Below the pieces are notes generated by a model. That model was not told the DNA's origin. It made no database searches and saw nothing but the letters and a program-made list of their open reading frames with translations. 64,000 bases of DNA. It comes from Deltaproteobacteria bacterium. GTDB taxonomy: Bacteria > Desulfobacterota > Desulfomonilia > UBA1062. Shown here piece by piece: positions 42,950 through 52,112 of the stretch. Made by a program: the position numbers and the translations under genes. Each line of letters opens with the position of its first letter. Positions within the stretch are counted from its first letter, which is position 1. Location: NCBI GenBank assembly GCA_018434685.1, contig JAHDOV010000013.1, positions 1-64,000 of the forward strand. The letters are read 5' to 3'.

Positions 42950-44246
42950 GAGCCGTGTCGTGGTAGTCGGGACCACTGCAGACTACATCGACCATATCAG
43001 GCAGCACTATCCGGGACGGGCGCTCTTCGTGACCGACCCAGAGGAACGGGCTCGGGCCCACGAAGACAGGCCTGATGCCTCTGAGGAGGTCCTCTGCGAC
43101 CTGAGCGATGCCGGCCTGGTTATGGGAAGGCTCGAAGACCACCTCCAGGCATATGGCATGACCCCTGACGGCATTGCCTGCTACGACTGTGAGTCGCTGG
43201 GGCTCGCTTCTTCCCTGGCAGAGGAACTGACGCTGCCCTTCCCTTCCCCTGCCGCGGTGGCATCCAGCCGCAACAAGCTCTCAACAAGGACCCTGTGGCA
43301 TGACAAAGGGATTTCGTGCCCGCGGATGAGAAAGATCCGCACCGCTGCCGAGGCATCCTCGTTCCTGCAAGAAACCGGGAGCCCGGTAGTCATCAAGCCC
43401 CTGACCGGTTCGGGAAGCGAGCTGGTGTTCAAGTGCAGGGATGACCGGGAGTGCTCCCTGGCATTCGCCACCATACAGAAACGGCTCACCCTCCATGAGA
43501 ACAGCCGCATGTACCCCACCGGTGCCCCGGCAGCACCTGCCGATACCAGGAAGGAATTCGCCGTGGAAGAATTCATCGCCGGCACTGAATACAGCTGCGA
43601 TGTTATCCTCGACGGCGACCGCCTCAGCATTATCCGCCTGACCCGGAAGATCCCCGCACCGGGCCAGTCCTTCGGCACCACCGGCGCCTATGTCCTCCCG
43701 GGTGTTCTCCTGGAGGAGCCGGCAGAACGAGACTTGTGCGATCTGTTCCTGCGCGCCGCACATGCGCTGGGTCTTACCCGGGCTGTCTGCATGGTGGACT
43801 TCATCGTGCGTGACGGCACCATCTTTCTCCTGGAGATGACGCCGCGAGTAGGCGGCGACTGCCTCCCGCCGCTGATCTTCGGCAGCTGCGGCCTTGACAT
43901 GATCGGTCTGGCGCTGGACTTCGCACAGGGCAGAGATCCGGTGATCCCCGAGAAATCCTGCTGGCGTTCGCTCGTGGGACTCCGGGTGTTCGCACCGGCA
44001 GCCGGTATGGTAAGGACTATCGATGATTGCCCCATCCTTGGAGATTCCCGGGTCATCAGGGTCCACATCGCCCATGGGTGCGGCAGCCGGGTTATCATGC
44101 CCCCGGACGACTACGACTCCCGCATCCTGGGATATGTCCTGTTCAGTCCCCGGACCTGCACTATCGAGCAGGAATGCAGCGAGCTGGCTGCCAAACTTGT
44201 CATAGATATGGAAGACCCGTCATGGATACGACAGAAGATGTCCTGA
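42942..44246 (+). CDS. ATP-grasp ligase
   Basis: 434 residues. An N-terminal pre-ATP-grasp region is followed by the ATP-grasp core: SPVVIKPLTGSGSELVFK (ATP-binding Lys and Gly loop), EFAVEEFIAGTEYSCDV (hinge), VCMVDFIVRDGTIFLLEMTP with the metal-binding Glu and Asn/Pro region. Such enzymes form amide or peptide bonds via an acyl-phosphate, as in carbamoyl-phosphate synthase-type and peptide-natural-product ligases. It overlaps both neighbours (8 bases before, 25 bases after). It likely joins a carboxylate to an amine supplied by the decarboxylases. Confidence 0.83.
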   Translation: MSESRVVVVGTTADYIDHIRQHYPGRALFVTDPEERARAHEDRPDASEEVLCDLSDAGLVMGRLEDHLQAYGMTPDGIACYDCESLGLASSLAEELTLPFPSPAAVASSRNKLSTRTLWHDKGISCPRMRKIRTAAEASSFLQETGSPVVIKPLTGSGSELVFKCRDDRECSLAFATIQKRLTLHENSRMYPTGAPAAPADTRKEFAVEEFIAGTEYSCDVILDGDRLSIIRLTRKIPAPGQSFGTTGAYVLPGVLLEEPAERDLCDLFLRAAHALGLTRAVCMVDFIVRDGTIFLLEMTPRVGGDCLPPLIFGSCGLDMIGLALDFAQGRDPVIPEKSCWRSLVGLRVFAPAAGMVRTIDDCPILGDSRVIRVHIAHGCGSRVIMPPDDYDSRILGYVLFSPRTCTIEQECSELAAKLVIDMEDPSWIRQKMS

Positions 44247-45529
44247 GAAGAGCCAGAGAAATCCTGACCCATCCCACTACAGCGCTGGACGAGGCTCAGG
44301 CTGCCGGGCTCGTGCGCATCTGCCTGGAACGCGCGGACACCTTCAAGAGCCTGTGCCGGGACCACGGGTCGCCCCTGTATGTCTTTGACGAAGAGGCGCT
44401 CCTGGCCCGTGCCCATGAATTCACAAAGATCTTCAGCGAGTCGCTCGGCAACATCCGGGTCTTCTTTGCGCTCAAAAGCAACAGCCACCCCCTGGTGGCA
44501 GCGAGCCTCGTGAGGTTCGGCACCGGCCTTGATGTCTCCAGCGGCCTCGAGTTGCTCACAGCGCTCGAGGCTGGCTGCACGGACATCATCTTCAGCGGTC
44601 CGGGAAAGACACAGCCGGAGCTCGAGCTTGCCGCTATACACCATGACACGGTGACGGTCCTCATGGACAGCTTCGGCGAGCTCGAACGGCTCGAGGCTGC
44701 TGCCCGCAACCAAGGCAGGCAGATCCGTGCCGGAGTCCGCCTGACAACCCAGGAAAACGGCCTCTGGCGGAAGTTCGGCATCCCCCTGTCCGAGCTGGGA
44801 ACATTCTTCGAGGCTGCACGAGGGTTCCCCCATGTACATCTCTGCGGTCTCCAGTTCCATACGAGCTGGAACCTCGACCCGCAGGCCCAGGTCGATTTCA
44901 TAGCCCGGCTCGGCTCCTGTCTCGGCGCCCTCGACAGGGCACACCGCGGTGCAATTGAGTTTATAGACATCGGCGGGGGGTACTGGCCCTCCCGGGGTGA
45001 ATGGCTCCAGTGGGAAGGCACGCCGGAAGGACGTCTCTTCAGTGCTGCAGGCTGGCTGCCGGAGGTCCCCCACAAGCACTACACCTGCCCCTCGGTCCCC
45101 ATCCGGGTCTTTGCAGATCAGCTCTCCCGTGCCATCAGTGCCCACATCCGGCCCCTGGTAGACTGCGTCATCTATACGGAACCCGGCCGCTGGCTGGTCA
45201 ACGACGCCATGCACGTCCTGATCAGCGTGATAGACCAGAAGGCCGGCGACCTCGTCATCACCGATGCCGGCACCAACATGATCGGATGGGAACGTTTCGA
45301 GACTGATTATTTCCCCGTGATAAATCTCACCCGGCCGTCCCTTGCCGAACGGCCATGCACCATCTTCGGCTCACTGTGCACCCCGCACGATATCTGGGGC
45401 TACGGATATTACGGGGCAGGGATCGAGCCGGGAGATATCCTGCTCATCCCCTGCCAGGGTGCGTACACCTACAGCCTGAGGCAGCACTTCATCAAACCTC
45501 TCCCCGAAGTGGTTCCCCTACAGACCTGA
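44222..45529 (+). CDS. Fold-III PLP-dependent decarboxylase (diaminopimelate/ornithine decarboxylase family)
   Basis: 435 residues from ATG 44222; the longer frame lies within the ATP-grasp gene. The PLP Lys is in FFALKSNSHPLV, GLQFHTSW holds the conserved His, IDIGGGYWP the glycine loop for the phosphate, EPGRWLV the Arg site, and GSLCTPHDIWG the Cys/Asp of the second subunit. This is the LysA/SpeA-type alanine-racemase fold. It decarboxylates a basic amino acid or an alpha-amino diacid derivative. The last large gene of the operon; the microprotein follows after 27 bases. Confidence 0.85.
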   Translation: MDTTEDVLRRAREILTHPTTALDEAQAAGLVRICLERADTFKSLCRDHGSPLYVFDEEALLARAHEFTKIFSESLGNIRVFFALKSNSHPLVAASLVRFGTGLDVSSGLELLTALEAGCTDIIFSGPGKTQPELELAAIHHDTVTVLMDSFGELERLEAAARNQGRQIRAGVRLTTQENGLWRKFGIPLSELGTFFEAARGFPHVHLCGLQFHTSWNLDPQAQVDFIARLGSCLGALDRAHRGAIEFIDIGGGYWPSRGEWLQWEGTPEGRLFSAAGWLPEVPHKHYTCPSVPIRVFADQLSRAISAHIRPLVDCVIYTEPGRWLVNDAMHVLISVIDQKAGDLVITDAGTNMIGWERFETDYFPVINLTRPSLAERPCTIFGSLCTPHDIWGYGYYGAGIEPGDILLIPCQGAYTYSLRQHFIKPLPEVVPLQT

Positions 45530-45556
45530 TCACGCATCAAAAGGAGTTCGCACATC

Positions 45557-45658
45557 ATGACTCTCGCCTTCCTCGCCATAGGCACGGTAAGCATTGTCGG
45601 CATAACGCTTCGTTTTGCCATACGCAGTGCCCACAAGGAACACCACCTCTCCCGGTAG
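45557..45658 (+). CDS. 33-residue membrane microprotein (copy 2)
   Basis: MTLAFLAIGTVSIVGITLRF then AIRSAHKEHHLSR: one membrane helix and a short basic tail. AAGGAG lies 11 bases upstream. It is a paralogue of the protein at 40717 (20 of 28 aligned positions identical with one gap). It follows the decarboxylase gene after 27 bases, so it is likely in the same transcript. It ends 24 bases before the convergent ThDP gene. No named family is recognised. Confidence 0.78.
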   Translation: MTLAFLAIGTVSIVGITLRFAIRSAHKEHHLSR

Positions 45659-45682
45659 CACCATGGGGACAGGGCCCTTCAC

Positions 45683-47209
45683 CTATAGGAGCATCTCGAT
45701 GAGATGGGGGCCATCTTCTCTCAGGGCCCTCTGGAATGCCCGCGCCAGTTCCTCTGCGGTGATGACCGCTGTGGAGGGAACACCCAGTCCCTCGCCGGTC
45801 TTCACCCAGTCGATCCCGCCCAGGTCAGTGAGCGCCTGAGCAGTCTCTCCCGGCTCGAAGGAGCCCAGGCGGGCGAGTTCCAGCTTGAGGATATCGTAGC
45901 TGCGGTTCGAGCAGATGAGCGTCGTCACATTCAGGTTCAGCCTCGCCTGAGTCCACAGCGCCTGGATGGTGTACATGGCGCTGCCGTCGGCCTGGAAACT
46001 GATGACGGGACGATCCGGGCAGGCCACTGCGGCACCGAGTGCACAGGGCAGTCCCTGGCCGATGGATCCGCCGGTAAGGGCAAGGAGGGAAAAGGGCTTT
46101 GCACCGGCGGTAAGCGGGTGGTACATGAGGCTGCAGGTAATGGCCTCTTCCACCACGATGGCCCCCTCCGGCTGAAGCGCGGCCAGAACCGAGCAGATCT
46201 TGTCACCGGTGAGGCTCCCCTGGGGCAGGTCATGAAGGGCTGGTTTCGCCAGAAACTCCCCGGGAACGGATGCAGGGGCATTCAGCTCGGAGGCAAGCAC
46301 ACCGAGGGCATCGTGCCCCGGTGAGATATGGTATCTCCTCTGTCCGTCGTTCAGGAGCGTGCCGGGAATCCCCTGGTATCCGAAAAAGGAGACAGGCTCG
46401 CGTGCACCTGCAAAGACAAGCACTTCATAGGGTGAGAGCACGTCGAGGGCCATTTCCGGCAGGTAGGGAATCCTGGCGATATCAGGAAGCCCGGCCCCCC
46501 TTTCCATCCGGGCAGGAAAGGTCTCGGCGAGCAGGTCGCACCCGGTTACTGCCCTGATGCGGGCAGCATCCATCAACCCCTCAGCGCGCAAGGCCCTGCC
46601 ACCCAGCACGAGCACTGCCTTCCTGCCGCTTAAAAGTGCCTGTGCCGCTTCCCCTGCCGCCTTCATATCCACGGCCTCAACAGGGGGTTCCACCCGGGAC
46701 ACTTCCCTTTCTCCGCAGCGGGCCAACTGATAATCATACGGCACGATAAGGGTAGCCACCTGCCCCTTCCGGGCTGCGGCAATAGCATCGGCCATATCCT
46801 GTCCGATGTCCTGTGCCGATGAGCAGGTCTTCTGCCAGCCTGAACATGTCCCGGCCAGGGCCTCGATATCCATGGTCAGGGGGGGATCGTACATCCTGTG
46901 CCAGGAAGCATGTTCGCCCACGACATTGACCAGCGGGGTATGAGCCCTCCTGGCATTGTGCAGGTTCGCTATGCCGTTGGCAAGGCCCGGTCCGAGGTGC
47001 AACAGCGTCATTGCAGGGATGTCCAGCATGCGGGCGTATCCGTCGGCTGCCCCGGTGCAGACGCCTTCGAACAGGCACAGGATGCCCCTCATGCCGGGCA
47101 CCGTGTCCATGGCCTCCACGATGGGCATCTCGGTCGTGCCCGGGTTGGAAAAACAGACCTTCAGCCCTGCCTTCACGGCATTTCGCAGCAGCAGTTCCGC
47201 TCCGTTCAC
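45683..47209 (-). CDS. Thiamine-diphosphate enzyme, acetolactate synthase large-subunit-like
   Basis: 508 residues from the GTG at 47209, chosen because GGAGGAGG lies six bases upstream and the protein then begins NGAELLLRNAVKAGLKVCFSNPGTTE like its relatives. The ThDP-binding Glu is in CLFEGVCTGAADGYAR, and the GDGS-type motif is QADGSAMYTIQALWTQ. It is likely not true AHAS, because no small subunit or ilv genes are nearby; similar free-standing enzymes decarboxylate other 2-keto acids. It is convergent with the microprotein gene. Confidence 0.82.
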   Translation of the reverse strand: MNGAELLLRNAVKAGLKVCFSNPGTTEMPIVEAMDTVPGMRGILCLFEGVCTGAADGYARMLDIPAMTLLHLGPGLANGIANLHNARRAHTPLVNVVGEHASWHRMYDPPLTMDIEALAGTCSGWQKTCSSAQDIGQDMADAIAAARKGQVATLIVPYDYQLARCGEREVSRVEPPVEAVDMKAAGEAAQALLSGRKAVLVLGGRALRAEGLMDAARIRAVTGCDLLAETFPARMERGAGLPDIARIPYLPEMALDVLSPYEVLVFAGAREPVSFFGYQGIPGTLLNDGQRRYHISPGHDALGVLASELNAPASVPGEFLAKPALHDLPQGSLTGDKICSVLAALQPEGAIVVEEAITCSLMYHPLTAGAKPFSLLALTGGSIGQGLPCALGAAVACPDRPVISFQADGSAMYTIQALWTQARLNLNVTTLICSNRSYDILKLELARLGSFEPGETAQALTDLGGIDWVKTGEGLGVPSTAVITAEELARAFQRALREDGPHLIEMLL

Positions 47210-47403
47210 AGCACCCTCCTCCATCACCGGTAATCCCTGTCGTGCAGCAGGGGCACAACAATCGTCATCCGGCCTATGGTGCATAATAATCCACAGCGCC
47301 GCATCTGCCAAGACGCCGCCTGCGACAACCCATCATACAGAAAGCTCTCCGGGAACGACGGCATCCCACCGGAGAGCTTCCCTGATGCCTGATCCGGCGC
47401 GAC

Positions 47404-50400
47404 TCAGATATGTGACGATCCGATCAGGCCTTCGCTGAGAGCCCCCTGCGGCGTCCTGGGATAGGCGAGATACGGGATGATGGCGGCATTCTTGTTTCCG
47501 CAGGTGCCGTCATAGGTGACACACACCACCGGGACCCCGGTGATTGCCTCGATCTTTTTCGCCATCGCCTCGGTGACCATGGAGGGGCAGCAGAATGCCG
47601 GGCTCGTCTGGATAAAGAGCGCCACATCCGGATAGAATTTCCTGATGTAGTGTATCTTGAGGATATTGTCCATGGACTCCCCGGTGTGTTCCGGCAGGAG
47701 ATGGTACTGTGCGAGAATCTTCTCGGCGGAATCATTGAATACATGGTCCGGTTCATCGAGCACGAGCTGGAAGTATCTGTAGTAGCGCTTTTCCAGGGCA
47801 CACAGGGTGGAGAAGACAGCCCCTGCAGAGATCGTGTGCAGATACTTGCCCTCATGCAGCCACTTTTTGAAGTACGGACGGGCAATCATCTTGGCATAGG
47901 TGCTGTACGGGGTGGTTATCACCTCACCGCCGTTTTCCTCGATGAACCCGATGAGGTTCTGGTTTGCCAGGTCATTGTCACGCACATACAGATCCCCGAA
48001 CAGTGCGACCTTGGGCTTCGGTTTCCCGCTCCTGGCAATCGCCTCGAAATCATGTGCCATGATCTGCAGGGCCTCTTCCCAGGGCTTGCCAGAGCCAAAT
48101 GCCCGGGCAAACCTGTTCAGGGTCTCGGCCAGCACGATGTCTGTCCGGCCCTTTTCCTTCTCGTAGGGCCGTATCCGGCACCCGATCCTGCGGAGCATTC
48201 CCCCGAACATGAACGAGAAATAGGCGTTCATGGCGGCATGAGGAGATATGTCCATGAAGGAGACATCCCCCTGATAGACATCGGCATGTTCCATGCCGTG
48301 GCCGTACTGGGTCAGGATGCTCTTGATGTGGTGGGGAATGAGCCTCAGGTTGCAGGCTATGGTGCCGGTTCCCATCCACAGTATGCATTGTGCCGGATCG
48401 AGATCGTAGCGCTCGATATAATCGATGAACTCCTGGGCCATGATATTGATGGGGATGCACTGTCCCGTGTTGTAGCGCAGGCTCTTGAGGATGCTCGTCT
48501 CCCGCTCCTCCAGAAGCCTTGCGTCGAGACCCTCATGCTCGAGAGAGGCAACGAGCAGCCTGCAGCAGTACGGGTCCCAGTTGGGGAAGAGGATGGTCTT
48601 TCCGGCAAAGGAGTTTGCCGGGATAATCGACGGGAACGTCCCCTTGACCTTTGGCCGCTGTGCGGAGAAATGATTGGTGAAAGACCTGATTGCCGCCTCG
48701 ATCCTCGTCTCGTAGCCAACGTTCGAGTCGTGTTCATCGAGCTGTAGGATGAGATAGGGCTTGTGGTGTTCATTCATGAGCTTCTTGAAATAGTCGACGG
48801 CGAACGAATCCGGCGAACACCGAAACGATGTCACCAGCACGGGGTAGATCCCCTCTGCCTCGGCTGTCTCCTGGGCCGCCTGAAGGATATGAGCGGCATG
48901 CTTCCAGGGAATGTCGTCCAGCAGCCTGGCAAGCGTCGGGTCTCCCCGGTCTTCACCGGCGAGCATGTCCTGATAGAAGACCTTGACGCCGTTGGCGGCA
49001 AAGATATCGATGATGCCCTTGTTCATGGAAGGGTCCAGGACGGTATACGGCCTGCCGAGCAGCATGACGGAGATCCCCCGGGTGTTCTCGAGCTCTTTGT
49101 TGTACCGGCTCTGCAGGTTCTTCAGGCAGGACTCCCGGTATTCGAGGGCCCGGTCGAAGGCAATGGAGACCTCCATGAGGGTCACCTCCCCCCTGGTGAT
49201 CTTCTTGAGCATCTTGTAGAGCTGGAATTTGGTGTGGAGACGGTTATAGAGATAATTCACCAGGGGAGAAAGCACCCTGGCCTCGTCTTCTCCCCCCATG
49301 GAGGCAACCAGCGCAGGGGCAAACTGGGTGTAGTAACAGTACTGGCGCCTGATATGTCTGTCCCGCTGCCTCTCTTCGAGGTAGAAGGGGACAAAGACAT
49401 AGTCTGCCTTGTCCAGGAGGTATCTCACGTGCCCGTGGAGCGCGGCCATGGGGGCGCAGAACTCCGCGCCGGTGAGGTTCTTTCCCTCCTTGAGGGCATC
49501 CTTAAAATGCGTGCTCTCTACGGTCTGTATGGAGAGTTCGTCGAAGAAGCACTTCCAGAACGGCAGATCCTCAAAGAGATGGAGCGCTGCAGGTATCCCG
49601 ATGGTCGGAGCGTTCCGGCACCCGCCTCTGCGGGGCCTGCTGAATATCCTGGAACGTTCCTTCATGAGATCGAAGCCCGAGGTGTTGTTGTTCACATACT
49701 GCCTGGTGTCGTAATCCCTGCCGCACAGGAACCCGTAGGCCAGGGTCTCTCCGTCGACGTGCGCCAGGGTGAGCTTGCAGTGGTTCGTGCACAGGGTGCA
49801 CACCTCGGAGCTCACCGGGATTGTCTTGTCGTAGATGTCCAGGCCCCTGAAACCGGTCGAGTTGACGTGTTCGTCGGCAAGCTGCAGGGCAACGCCCAGG
49901 GCGCCGGTGAGGTGGCAGAACTTCGATACGAGTATGGGCTTGCCGAGGCGCTGCTCAAAGGCTGCAACCAGCGCCTTGTTCCTGGCGGTGGCGCCCTGGA
50001 AGAATATGGTGTTGCCGATGACCCCTTCAATGGCCACCTTGGTGAGATAATTCTCGCACACACAGTGCAGGGCTGAAGCGAGCACCTCGTTGGCCGTATA
50101 TCCCTGGGAGAGATAGTGGTTCATATCCCGTTCCATGAACACCGTACAACGGTCCGATGATATGGGGGAAGAGACATTCTCGGTCCTGTTCGAATAGTCG
50201 TCCAGGGGACAGTCCATCTTCCTGGCCTGTTCCGCGATAAAGCTTCCGGTCCCGGCGGCACAGACGGTATTCATGATGGAAAAGGTCACGTTACCGTCTT
50301 TCACGGTGGTGAACTTGGAGTCCTGCCCCCCGATCTCGATTATGGTATCCACCTCCGGGTTCAGCTCGCAGGCAGCCCTGGCATGGGCCGTGATCTCGTC

Positions 50401-51627
50401 GAGTATGCAGTCTGCATTCATGAGCCTCCCGATGAGCTTCCTGCCGCTCCCGGTGGTCCCGGTGCCGATTATGTTCAGTGCAAATCCCTTTTTCTCCACC
50501 AGGTCAGCGGCCGCCTCGCACAGGGCGCAGAAGGCATCGACGGGCCTGCCCGACGTCCAGGTATAGAATCCCGCGAGCACCCGGGAGTCGCTGTCCAGGA
50601 GCACCGCCTTGGTGCTCGTGGACCCGATATCCACGCCCAGGTACACATCACAGGACCTGCCCGCGGCCAGGACCTCATACACATCCACCTCCACCGCTGC
50701 AGGGATCTTCCTGCTCCTGACGGCATAGCCGTAGGATTCGAGTCCGGAGAGGTCCGGGTAGGCAGAGCGGGTCACGGCAAGGGGTTCGTAGAAGTAGTTC
50801 CTGTCCTGCCTGGCCTCCAGGATAATATCCTCGGCAGTGGCACCATCGAATTCGTCGTGCACTGCCTCGCCCAGGAGGCACAGCCCGGCGCCCAGCGCCC
50901 CGTATACGTGGGAGCTCGCGTCGACGACAATCTCTGTGCCGATGAGAGCCTGGATGTGTCTGCGCACCGAAGGGTTCTTCGACACCCCGCCACAGAAGAC
51001 AACGCCCTCGCCGGTACCCTCTCCTGAAAAGAGGGTGTCGACGATATTCTTGGCCAGCCCGTGACACAGGCCATCGCAGATCCCGGCCAGGGAGTATCCC
51101 TCCTGCTGCGCGTGGATCAGATCGGTCTTGGCAAACACGGCGCAACGTGATGCGATCTTGGGCAGCGCCCCGGTGTTTTCAGAGGCAATCCTGCCGAGCT
51201 CCTCGCTCCCGCCCAGATCCAGCCTGAGGGCCTGCTGGTCGAGGAAACTCCCGGTGCCGGCGGCACAGGAGGTGTTGGACCGGCAGCTGAGATAGTCTCC
51301 ATTACAGTCGAACCTGATGAGCGAAAATTTCTCCCCTCCCACGTTGAGAATGGTTCTTGCTCCGGGATGCAGATGCCGTGCAGCTGCAATGATGGCAACC
51401 TGGTTGTCGTACTTCCGGGCCTGCCTCAGCAGGTCCGGCGTGGAGCTCGTTGCCGCAATCGAGCAGATGTTGTTCAGGTCAATATCATGGAGCATGGCGC
51501 AGAGCGTCTGAGCCATCCTGCCGTGATGAAACCGGTACGCACTGCTGACGATACTGCCTGCGGGCGTCAGCTCGCAGAACCCGATAGATACCGAACCGAT
51601 ATCGATGCCGAGAACATTCTTTTCCAT
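47404..51627 (-). CDS. Giant acyl-CoA dehydratase activase (fused BcrAD/HgdC ATPases and HgdB-like domain)
   Basis: 1407 residues. Two ASKHA-type ATPase domains are present: the first with GIDIGSVSIG and SCAAGTGSFLDQQA, the second with GVDIGSTSTKAVLLD, GGQDSKFT and VCAAGTGSFIAEQARKM (the Cys are the bridging 4Fe-4S ligands of HgdC-type activators). The C-terminal half resembles the HgdB/DUF2229 dehydratase-like subunit, with further Cys (FCGRDYDTRQ, CAPMAALHGH). Activases use ATP to push an electron into 2-hydroxyacyl-CoA dehydratases or benzoyl-CoA reductases. This fused form is widespread in strict anaerobes; its acceptor protein is generally not known. No dehydratase gene is adjacent. Confidence 0.9.
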   Translation of the reverse strand: MEKNVLGIDIGSVSIGFCELTPAGSIVSSAYRFHHGRMAQTLCAMLHDIDLNNICSIAATSSTPDLLRQARKYDNQVAIIAAARHLHPGARTILNVGGEKFSLIRFDCNGDYLSCRSNTSCAAGTGSFLDQQALRLDLGGSEELGRIASENTGALPKIASRCAVFAKTDLIHAQQEGYSLAGICDGLCHGLAKNIVDTLFSGEGTGEGVVFCGGVSKNPSVRRHIQALIGTEIVVDASSHVYGALGAGLCLLGEAVHDEFDGATAEDIILEARQDRNYFYEPLAVTRSAYPDLSGLESYGYAVRSRKIPAAVEVDVYEVLAAGRSCDVYLGVDIGSTSTKAVLLDSDSRVLAGFYTWTSGRPVDAFCALCEAAADLVEKKGFALNIIGTGTTGSGRKLIGRLMNADCILDEITAHARAACELNPEVDTIIEIGGQDSKFTTVKDGNVTFSIMNTVCAAGTGSFIAEQARKMDCPLDDYSNRTENVSSPISSDRCTVFMERDMNHYLSQGYTANEVLASALHCVCENYLTKVAIEGVIGNTIFFQGATARNKALVAAFEQRLGKPILVSKFCHLTGALGVALQLADEHVNSTGFRGLDIYDKTIPVSSEVCTLCTNHCKLTLAHVDGETLAYGFLCGRDYDTRQYVNNNTSGFDLMKERSRIFSRPRRGGCRNAPTIGIPAALHLFEDLPFWKCFFDELSIQTVESTHFKDALKEGKNLTGAEFCAPMAALHGHVRYLLDKADYVFVPFYLEERQRDRHIRRQYCYYTQFAPALVASMGGEDEARVLSPLVNYLYNRLHTKFQLYKMLKKITRGEVTLMEVSIAFDRALEYRESCLKNLQSRYNKELENTRGISVMLLGRPYTVLDPSMNKGIIDIFAANGVKVFYQDMLAGEDRGDPTLARLLDDIPWKHAAHILQAAQETAEAEGIYPVLVTSFRCSPDSFAVDYFKKLMNEHHKPYLILQLDEHDSNVGYETRIEAAIRSFTNHFSAQRPKVKGTFPSIIPANSFAGKTILFPNWDPYCCRLLVASLEHEGLDARLLEERETSILKSLRYNTGQCIPINIMAQEFIDYIERYDLDPAQCILWMGTGTIACNLRLIPHHIKSILTQYGHGMEHADVYQGDVSFMDISPHAAMNAYFSFMFGGMLRRIGCRIRPYEKEKGRTDIVLAETLNRFARAFGSGKPWEEALQIMAHDFEAIARSGKPKPKVALFGDLYVRDNDLANQNLIGFIEENGGEVITTPYSTYAKMIARPYFKKWLHEGKYLHTISAGAVFSTLCALEKRYYRYFQLVLDEPDHVFNDSAEKILAQYHLLPEHTGESMDNILKIHYIRKFYPDVALFIQTSPAFCCPSMVTEAMAKKIEAITGVPVVCVTYDGTCGNKNAAIIPYLAYPRTPQGALSEGLIGSSHI

Positions 51628-51690
51628 GTGGCTCCAACCTCCCCCCGTGCGGGGTCAAAGTAATCCCTCGAAATCCGAGCCCTTCCGTGG

Positions 51691-51798
51691 TCAACCGTCA
51701 TGACAGAACATTTCATCTTTTACATTTCTTTTACAATTAGCCTTCATATAGCACCTATCAGATAAAATGCAAGGCCCTGGGTTATTTTTTTGAGCCAT
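51691..51798 (-). CDS. Possible 35-residue Cys-rich microprotein
   Basis: ATG at 51798 with AAGGAG eight bases upstream and a TATAAT box about 36 bases upstream; TGA at 51691. The product MAQKNNPGPCILSDRC... ends DEMFCHDG and has four Cys at positions 10, 16, 22 and 32, otherwise basic and polar. It lies 63 bases before the giant activase on the same strand. Four Cys could bind iron-sulfur or zinc. No family is recognised. It may be a chance frame in an AT-rich leader, but promoter, ribosome site and Cys content agree. Confidence 0.42.
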   Translation of the reverse strand: MAQKNNPGPCILSDRCYMKANCKRNVKDEMFCHDG

Positions 51799-52112
51799 GA
51801 ATAAAACTCCTTAACTTATTGTTTTATTGAGCTTATTATATTTTACCAATTGACCCGGCACAGGACCATCGGGTGGGACAACCCTATGCAGCCCCGAAAA
51901 AACAGCCGCGTTCCGTATCATTGAAGCGCACAGAACGATTGCCGCTGCAAACGGCCATCGTCATGCCCCGGCTGACGATTCGCGACGAAAGAGCTCCTCC
52001 CCATCCTGCCACCAGGTGACCCCTCTGCCTGTTCGTGCCGCAGTGGGCATGTTTCATCTCGTTTCAGCAGCGAATACCTGCTATACTGTGACGACACGCG
52101 AAGGGATGGATC
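51799..52112. other. Divergent promoter region
   Basis: About 310 bases between the minus-strand activase leader and the plus-strand amidohydrolase. The left third is AT-rich and holds a TATAAT box; the rest is GC-rich without a gene. The last bases hold AAGGGATGG, the ribosome site of the amidohydrolase. Confidence 0.45.
51835..51840 (-). promoter_or_regulatory. -10 box upstream of the activase leader
   Basis: A perfect TATAAT on the minus strand. The -35 region is poor (CTGTGC 17 bases upstream). Transcription would start near 51828, 30 bases before the microprotein ATG. Confidence 0.4.

Noticed and set aside
51485-51694. 69-codon minus-strand frame overlapping the activase start
   Set aside because: It overlaps the well-supported N-terminus of the activase in another frame and shows no pattern of its own.
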